Part shown: positions 13,010 through 16,438 of the stretch, in pieces
How positions within the stretch are numbered: position 1 is the first letter of the stretch
How the letters are laid out: each line of letters opens with the position of its first letter
Notes under the pieces: generated by a model
Told to the model about the DNA's origin: nothing
The model's input: the letters and a program-made list of their open reading frames with translations, nothing else
Databases searched by the model: none
Translations under genes and position numbers: made by a program
Assembly: GCA_937876465.1 (NCBI GenBank)
Contig: CALEHV010000029.1
Span: 1 to 16,438 of the forward strand
DNA: 16,438 bases
From: an uncultured Bacillota bacterium
Lineage (GTDB): Bacteria > Bacillota_I > Bacilli_A > RFN20 > CAG-826
Direction: 5' to 3'

Positions 13010-14842
13010 ATGCAGAAAAACAATAAAAAATACGATTCACGTCGCAGTAACATTCCTGCAAGCAATACTTCTAAAAAAGAACAAGGTTCTAAAGTAAGCA
13101 ATGGCACATTCGTTTATTCACGTAATATGACTGTTGTCGAACTTGCTAAAGAACTTAACTTAAATTCATCCGATATTATCAAATTCTTATTTTTAAATAA
13201 GAAAATGGTAACAATCAACCAAACTTTAGACGATGAAACAATCGGCTTAGTTTGTCTTGAATTCGGTTTCGACTTTAAGAAAGAAAAGATTGTCTCCGAA
13301 GAAAACTTTGAAGAAGTTGAAATCGTCGACAAAAAAGAAGATTTAAAACCAAGAGCTCCAATTGTCACAGTTATGGGTCACGTTGACCACGGTAAAACAA
13401 CTCTTATTGACGCAATTAGAAGCTCTAGATTAGTTGATTCTGAAGTTGGTGGTATTTCCCAAGCAATTGGTGCTTACCAAAAAGAAATCAACGGTCAAAA
13501 GATTACATTCCTAGACACTCCAGGCCACGAAGCTTTTACCGCTATGAGAAGCCGTGGTGCTGCTGTTACAGATGTTGTTGTTTTAGTTGTTGCAGCTGAT
13601 GATGGTGTTATGCCACAAACAGTCGAAGCTATCAGCCACGCCAAGGCAGCAGGTGTCCCAATTATTGTCGCTATCAATAAAATTGATAAAGATGGCGCAA
13701 ACCCAGAAAGAATCAAAACTGAGTTAATGAATTACGACATTATTCCAGAAGAATACGGTGGAACAAATATCTGCTGTGAAATTTCTGCTAAAAAGAACAT
13801 TGGTATTAAAGAATTACTTGAAGCTATTGTTCTTCAATCAGAAATGCTTGAACTTAAAGCAAACCCAGATAGATATGCTATTGGTACAGTCATTGAAGCT
13901 AACCTCGATAAAGGTGAAGGTCCAAAAGCAACATTATTAGTCCAAAACGGTACTTTATCATTCCAAGACTATGTTGTTGTTGGTACAGCATATGGAAAAA
14001 TTCGTCGTATGACGAACGAATATAAGAAAATTCTTAAACTTGCTTCTCCAAGTACACCTGTTAGTGTTATTGGTTTAAGCGAAGTTCCAAATGCTGGTGA
14101 TAAATTCATGGCTTTTCCAACAGAGAAACAAGCTCGTGATATTGCTATGAAACGTGCTCTTGCAAAGAAACAAGAAGAATTAAACGCTTCTGGTGGTATG
14201 ACACTTGATGATCTTTACAATCGTATTCACGAAGGTGAAGTTCAAATCCTTAATATTATTGTTAAAGCAGATACAACTGGTTCAGCTGAAGCAGTTAAAG
14301 CATCCTTAGAAAAATTAAATAATGATCAAGTTAAACTTAACATTATCCACTGTTCTACAGGTGCTATCACTGAAAGTGATATTATGCTTGCTAATGCTTC
14401 GGGTGCTATGATTTACGGATTTAATATTCGTCCATCAGCAATGATTAAGCAAAAAGCTGAGCAAAACAAAGTTGAAATCAGACTTTATCGTATTATTTAC
14501 GATTTAATTAACGAAATGGAAGCTGCTATGAAAGGTATGCTCAAGAAAGAAAAAGTTGAAGAAGTTACCGGACAAGCAGAAGTTAGACAATTAGTTAAGA
14601 TTTCTAAAGTTGGTACTGTTGCAGGCTGCTATGTTACAAGCGGATCTATTAAATCAAATTCACTTGTACGTATCTTAAGAGATGGTGTTATTGTCTATGA
14701 AGGCAAGATTAAATCACTTAAGAGATTTAAAGATGATGCTAAAGAAGTCAAAGAAGGTTATGAATGTGGTATTAACATTGAAAACTTCAACGACTTAAAA
14801 GAATTAGACATCATTGAAGGCTATGAAATGGTGGAGAAATAG
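13010..14842 (+). CDS. infB: Translation initiation factor IF-2 (short form)
   Basis: GTPase that delivers initiator fMet-tRNA to the 30S subunit and promotes subunit joining. Order: a short basic N-terminus (1-38), an IF2_N helix domain (about 39-90, MTVVELAKELN), then the G domain from 115 with GHVDHGKT (123-130), the switch I region GGISQAIGAY (147-156), DTPGHE (169-174), NKID (223-226) and SAK (259-261). Beta-barrel and C-terminal fMet-tRNA-binding domains follow to 610. Switch I usually reads GGITQHIGAY; Ser and Ala replace Thr and His. The total length resembles the shortened mycoplasma form rather than Bacillus (about 716). AAGGAG (12997-13002) inside ylxR is seven bases before the ATG. 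rbfA starts two bases after the stop. Confidence 0.97.
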   Translation: MQKNNKKYDSRRSNIPASNTSKKEQGSKVSNGTFVYSRNMTVVELAKELNLNSSDIIKFLFLNKKMVTINQTLDDETIGLVCLEFGFDFKKEKIVSEENFEEVEIVDKKEDLKPRAPIVTVMGHVDHGKTTLIDAIRSSRLVDSEVGGISQAIGAYQKEINGQKITFLDTPGHEAFTAMRSRGAAVTDVVVLVVAADDGVMPQTVEAISHAKAAGVPIIVAINKIDKDGANPERIKTELMNYDIIPEEYGGTNICCEISAKKNIGIKELLEAIVLQSEMLELKANPDRYAIGTVIEANLDKGEGPKATLLVQNGTLSFQDYVVVGTAYGKIRRMTNEYKKILKLASPSTPVSVIGLSEVPNAGDKFMAFPTEKQARDIAMKRALAKKQEELNASGGMTLDDLYNRIHEGEVQILNIIVKADTTGSAEAVKASLEKLNNDQVKLNIIHCSTGAITESDIMLANASGAMIYGFNIRPSAMIKQKAEQNKVEIRLYRIIYDLINEMEAAMKGMLKKEKVEEVTGQAEVRQLVKISKVGTVAGCYVTSGSIKSNSLVRILRDGVIVYEGKIKSLKRFKDDAKEVKEGYECGINIENFNDLKELDIIEGYEMVEK

Positions 14843-14844
14843 TA

Positions 14845-15207
14845 ATGGCAGATAGAATTCAAAGAATTCAAAGTATCATTGGCAAAAATATTTCAGAAAT
14901 TATTCAATTTGAAGTTAAGAATCCAAGAATTGGTTTCTGCACAGTTTCAGAAGTCGAAGTTTCTACCGATTTTAGCCACGCTAAGGCATATGTTTCCTTC
15001 TTAGGAGCCAAATACCCACACCAAAATTTAGAAGAGCTAAATAAGGTCAAAGGATACATTCGTTCCTCACTTGCTAAAAAGATTGATATTCGTAAGACTC
15101 CTGAAATCGATTTCGTCTTAGATAATACCTTCGAAAAAACTTCAAAATTAGATGAAGTACTCGCTCAAGAAGGTAAAGCAATTGAAGAAATGAAAAACAA
15201 AAAATAA
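14845..15207 (+). CDS. rbfA: Ribosome-binding factor A
   Basis: Cold-shock-associated 30S assembly factor acting near helix 1 of 16S rRNA. The 120-residue KH-like protein shows the family layout: RIQRIQSIIGKNISEII at the start, KNPRIGFCTVSEVEVSTDFSHAKAYVS in the middle, and the helix plus IRKTPEIDFVLDNTFE before the charged tail. The ATG lies two bases after the infB stop, with GGTGGAG (14829-14835) within infB as its binding site. It is last in the operon, closed by a terminator immediately after the stop. Confidence 0.95.
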   Translation: MADRIQRIQSIIGKNISEIIQFEVKNPRIGFCTVSEVEVSTDFSHAKAYVSFLGAKYPHQNLEELNKVKGYIRSSLAKKIDIRKTPEIDFVLDNTFEKTSKLDEVLAQEGKAIEEMKNKK

Positions 15208-15238
15208 AAAGGACCAGGCTACGCCTGGTTTTCCTTTT
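15206..15238. terminator. Bidirectional terminator between rbfA and ttcA
   Basis: ACCAGGC (15213-15219), loop TAC, GCCTGGT (15223-15229), flanked by AAAAGG on the left and TTTTCCTTTT on the right. Read on + it ends the rimP operon; read on - it is followed by CC and a long T-rich run and ends the convergent ttcA gene, whose stop is at 15237. Confidence 0.88.
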
Positions 15239-16352
15239 ACTCTAAGTGTTTTGTATATTTTCCTTTAAGCTTTGTATAGCCTCTATCTTTTAAGAAGGAA
15301 CAATGTATATTTTCTTTAATACTTAAGTCTAATGGATATGTAGCTCTTAAAAGCATGTTTTCTATAAAGACAAATAATGTTTCCCAAGTTTTATCAGAAT
15401 CTTTAATTAACACTAAATCGTTAATATATGCATTATGATCATTTAATGAATACGAGAAAATCCCAATTGGTTTAGTCTTTTTATAAATAACAAATCTTTT
15501 TAAGTTAACCTTAAAGTTAACTAAATTCTTTTTATATCTTATTTCTTGTTCGATAAGTGCGTCATTAGCAGAAATAACTGGTTTTAAAGATATATCTTTA
15601 CGTTCAATTTTGATAAACATTTGATCGTAGAACAAAACTTCTTTTTCGTAGTTATTAAGCATGCTTGCAAAATTCTCTTTTGCCTTAGGATATTTCTTAT
15701 ATATATCTTTTAGTAAAGATTTCATGTCTGCACGCATAGTAATTCCATCATTTGGACAATGTGATGGGAAAGCAGGAATGTTTTCTTCTTTTTGACATGT
15801 TCTTATATCATCTTCAGTTGCAAGAATTAAAGGACGTATGAAATCTATATTTGCTCTCTCTAAGTGCATCTTTGGTTGGAAAGTTGCAATTCTTCCTCCA
15901 AAAATTTGATTCATAAACAACGTTTCAAGAGCATCATCGATATGGTGTGCAAATGCAACTTTGTTGCATCCTAATTCAGTTGCTGCTTTATTAATTGCAG
16001 CTTTTTTCATTCTTGAACATATTGAACAAGGAAGTTTTCCGTCATTTGTTTTATGTTGAGAAAGAATTTTATAAACATCAGTGCAATCAACGACTTTGAG
16101 TTCTACTCCTAATTTATTGAAGAATTCTTTCATCTCTTTTGCATCAAAACCTGGGAATCCTAAATCTAAGATTGCAGGAACAATTTTAAAATTAACAAAA
16201 TTAAATTTTTGATATTGGATTAAAGCGTAGGCTAAAACCATGGAGTCTTTGCCTCCTGAAACGCCAATCATAATGCGATCTCTTTCTTCAAAGAAGTTGT
16301 AAAGTTGATCAGCTTTTCTTATATAACCTAAAATTGTTTTAATCGCTTTCAC
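15237..16352 (-). CDS. ttcA: TtcA-family tRNA thiolation enzyme with a C-terminal GNAT-like extension
   Basis: PP-loop ATPase of the TtcA family, which adenylates and thiolates tRNA (2-thiocytidine 32 in E. coli) using an Fe-S cluster. The N-terminal ~235 residues show the ATP-binding SGGKDS loop (32-37), the CSIC pair (Cys109, Cys112), AHHIDDALETLF, and the third cluster cysteine in SHCPNDG (Cys199). Residues from about 260 to 371 are extra. They read like a GNAT fold: strands with IYKKTKPIGIFSYS and INDLVLI, a helix ENMLLRA, then FLKDRGYTKL near the end. The acetyl-CoA pyrophosphate loop is not conserved (SDKTWE). Family TtcA proteins usually end near 280-310. The start is GTG; TAG lies four codons upstream in frame, and there is no close ribosome binding site. 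The exact tRNA target is inferred. Confidence 0.85.
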   Translation of the reverse strand: MKAIKTILGYIRKADQLYNFFEERDRIMIGVSGGKDSMVLAYALIQYQKFNFVNFKIVPAILDLGFPGFDAKEMKEFFNKLGVELKVVDCTDVYKILSQHKTNDGKLPCSICSRMKKAAINKAATELGCNKVAFAHHIDDALETLFMNQIFGGRIATFQPKMHLERANIDFIRPLILATEDDIRTCQKEENIPAFPSHCPNDGITMRADMKSLLKDIYKKYPKAKENFASMLNNYEKEVLFYDQMFIKIERKDISLKPVISANDALIEQEIRYKKNLVNFKVNLKRFVIYKKTKPIGIFSYSLNDHNAYINDLVLIKDSDKTWETLFVFIENMLLRATYPLDLSIKENIHCSFLKDRGYTKLKGKYTKHLE

Positions 16353-16365
16353 AGAATTTATCTAA

Positions 16366-16418
16366 TTCGGCAAGAAGACTCCTACTTCAAGTTTACTAAG
16401 TGGTGAGATGAATTGCAA
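16366..16418 (+). mobile_element. Second IS200/IS605-like end, possible solo remnant
   Basis: CTCCTACTT (16379-16387) pairs with AAGTGG-T-GAG (16398-16407) as a nine-base-pair stem with one bulged T and one G-T pair. The arms closely match the hairpin at 10-46 (CTCCCA-T-CTT and AAGTGGGAG). A frame through it reads FGKKTPTSSLLSGEMN, similar in style to TnpB C-terminal tails, but a TAA at 16363-16365 and the ttcA gene immediately upstream leave no room for a transposase. It may be a remnant, or a leader hairpin of ttcA on the other strand. Confidence 0.35.
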
Positions 16419-16438
16419 AAAAATACTCTAAATATTAC

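Noticed and set aside
1..16438. A complete novel defence or mobile system
   Set aside because: Apart from two IS-like ends, the genes are housekeeping or small unknown membrane proteins. No nuclease, toxin-antitoxin, reverse transcriptase or integrase frame was found.

Overview
The window reads as chromosome of a low-GC, AT-rich Firmicute, probably an uncultured gut or rumen member of the Bacilli (Erysipelotrichales/RF39-like). This rests on the rimP-nusA-ylxR-infB-rbfA order, AAGGAG-type ribosome binding sites, A/T-rich codons and a lipoprotein with a poly-serine linker; it is an inference, not a placement. The standard bacterial code fits: TGG encodes Trp throughout and TGA ends the alcohol dehydrogenase gene.

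Layout. Positions 1-55 look like the right end of an IS200/IS605-type element (last codons of a TnpB-like frame, a bulged hairpin, terminal TTCAA). A 57-codon membrane-peptide frame and a rho-independent terminator follow. Positions 343-3920 hold a mannose-6-phosphate isomerase, an iron-containing alcohol dehydrogenase and a uracil-type NCS2 permease, packed end to start. The permease appears to have lost one base just after its proper ATG. A large repetitive lipoprotein follows (4015-5943) with its own promoter and terminator. Next comes a 7-TM GGDEF protein (6079-7212), then thyA-dfrA and an ECF S component (7245-9142), which look like a folate/thymidylate operon. Two small four-helix membrane proteins of unknown function converge (9208-9717 on +, 9939-10358 on -).

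The core information-processing operon rimP-nusA-ylxR-infB-rbfA runs from a promoter with an extended -10 near 10455-10482 to a bidirectional terminator at 15206-15238. ylxQ, normally between ylxR and infB in Firmicutes, is absent; IF-2 is short, and NusA carries a tail of about 210 residues that is low-complexity and ends very acidic. Convergent to this operon is a TtcA-family tRNA thiolation enzyme whose C-terminal ~110 residues look like a GNAT fold with a degenerate acetyl-CoA loop. Just upstream of it, at the window edge, is a second hairpin resembling the IS200/IS605 end at position 1.

I see no complete novel defence or mobile system. The items most worth a second look are the permease frameshift, the TtcA-GNAT-like fusion, the two IS200/IS605-like ends, the NusA tail with ylxQ loss, the structured rimP leader, and the repeat architecture of the lipoprotein. 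No tRNA, rRNA or CRISPR array was seen.
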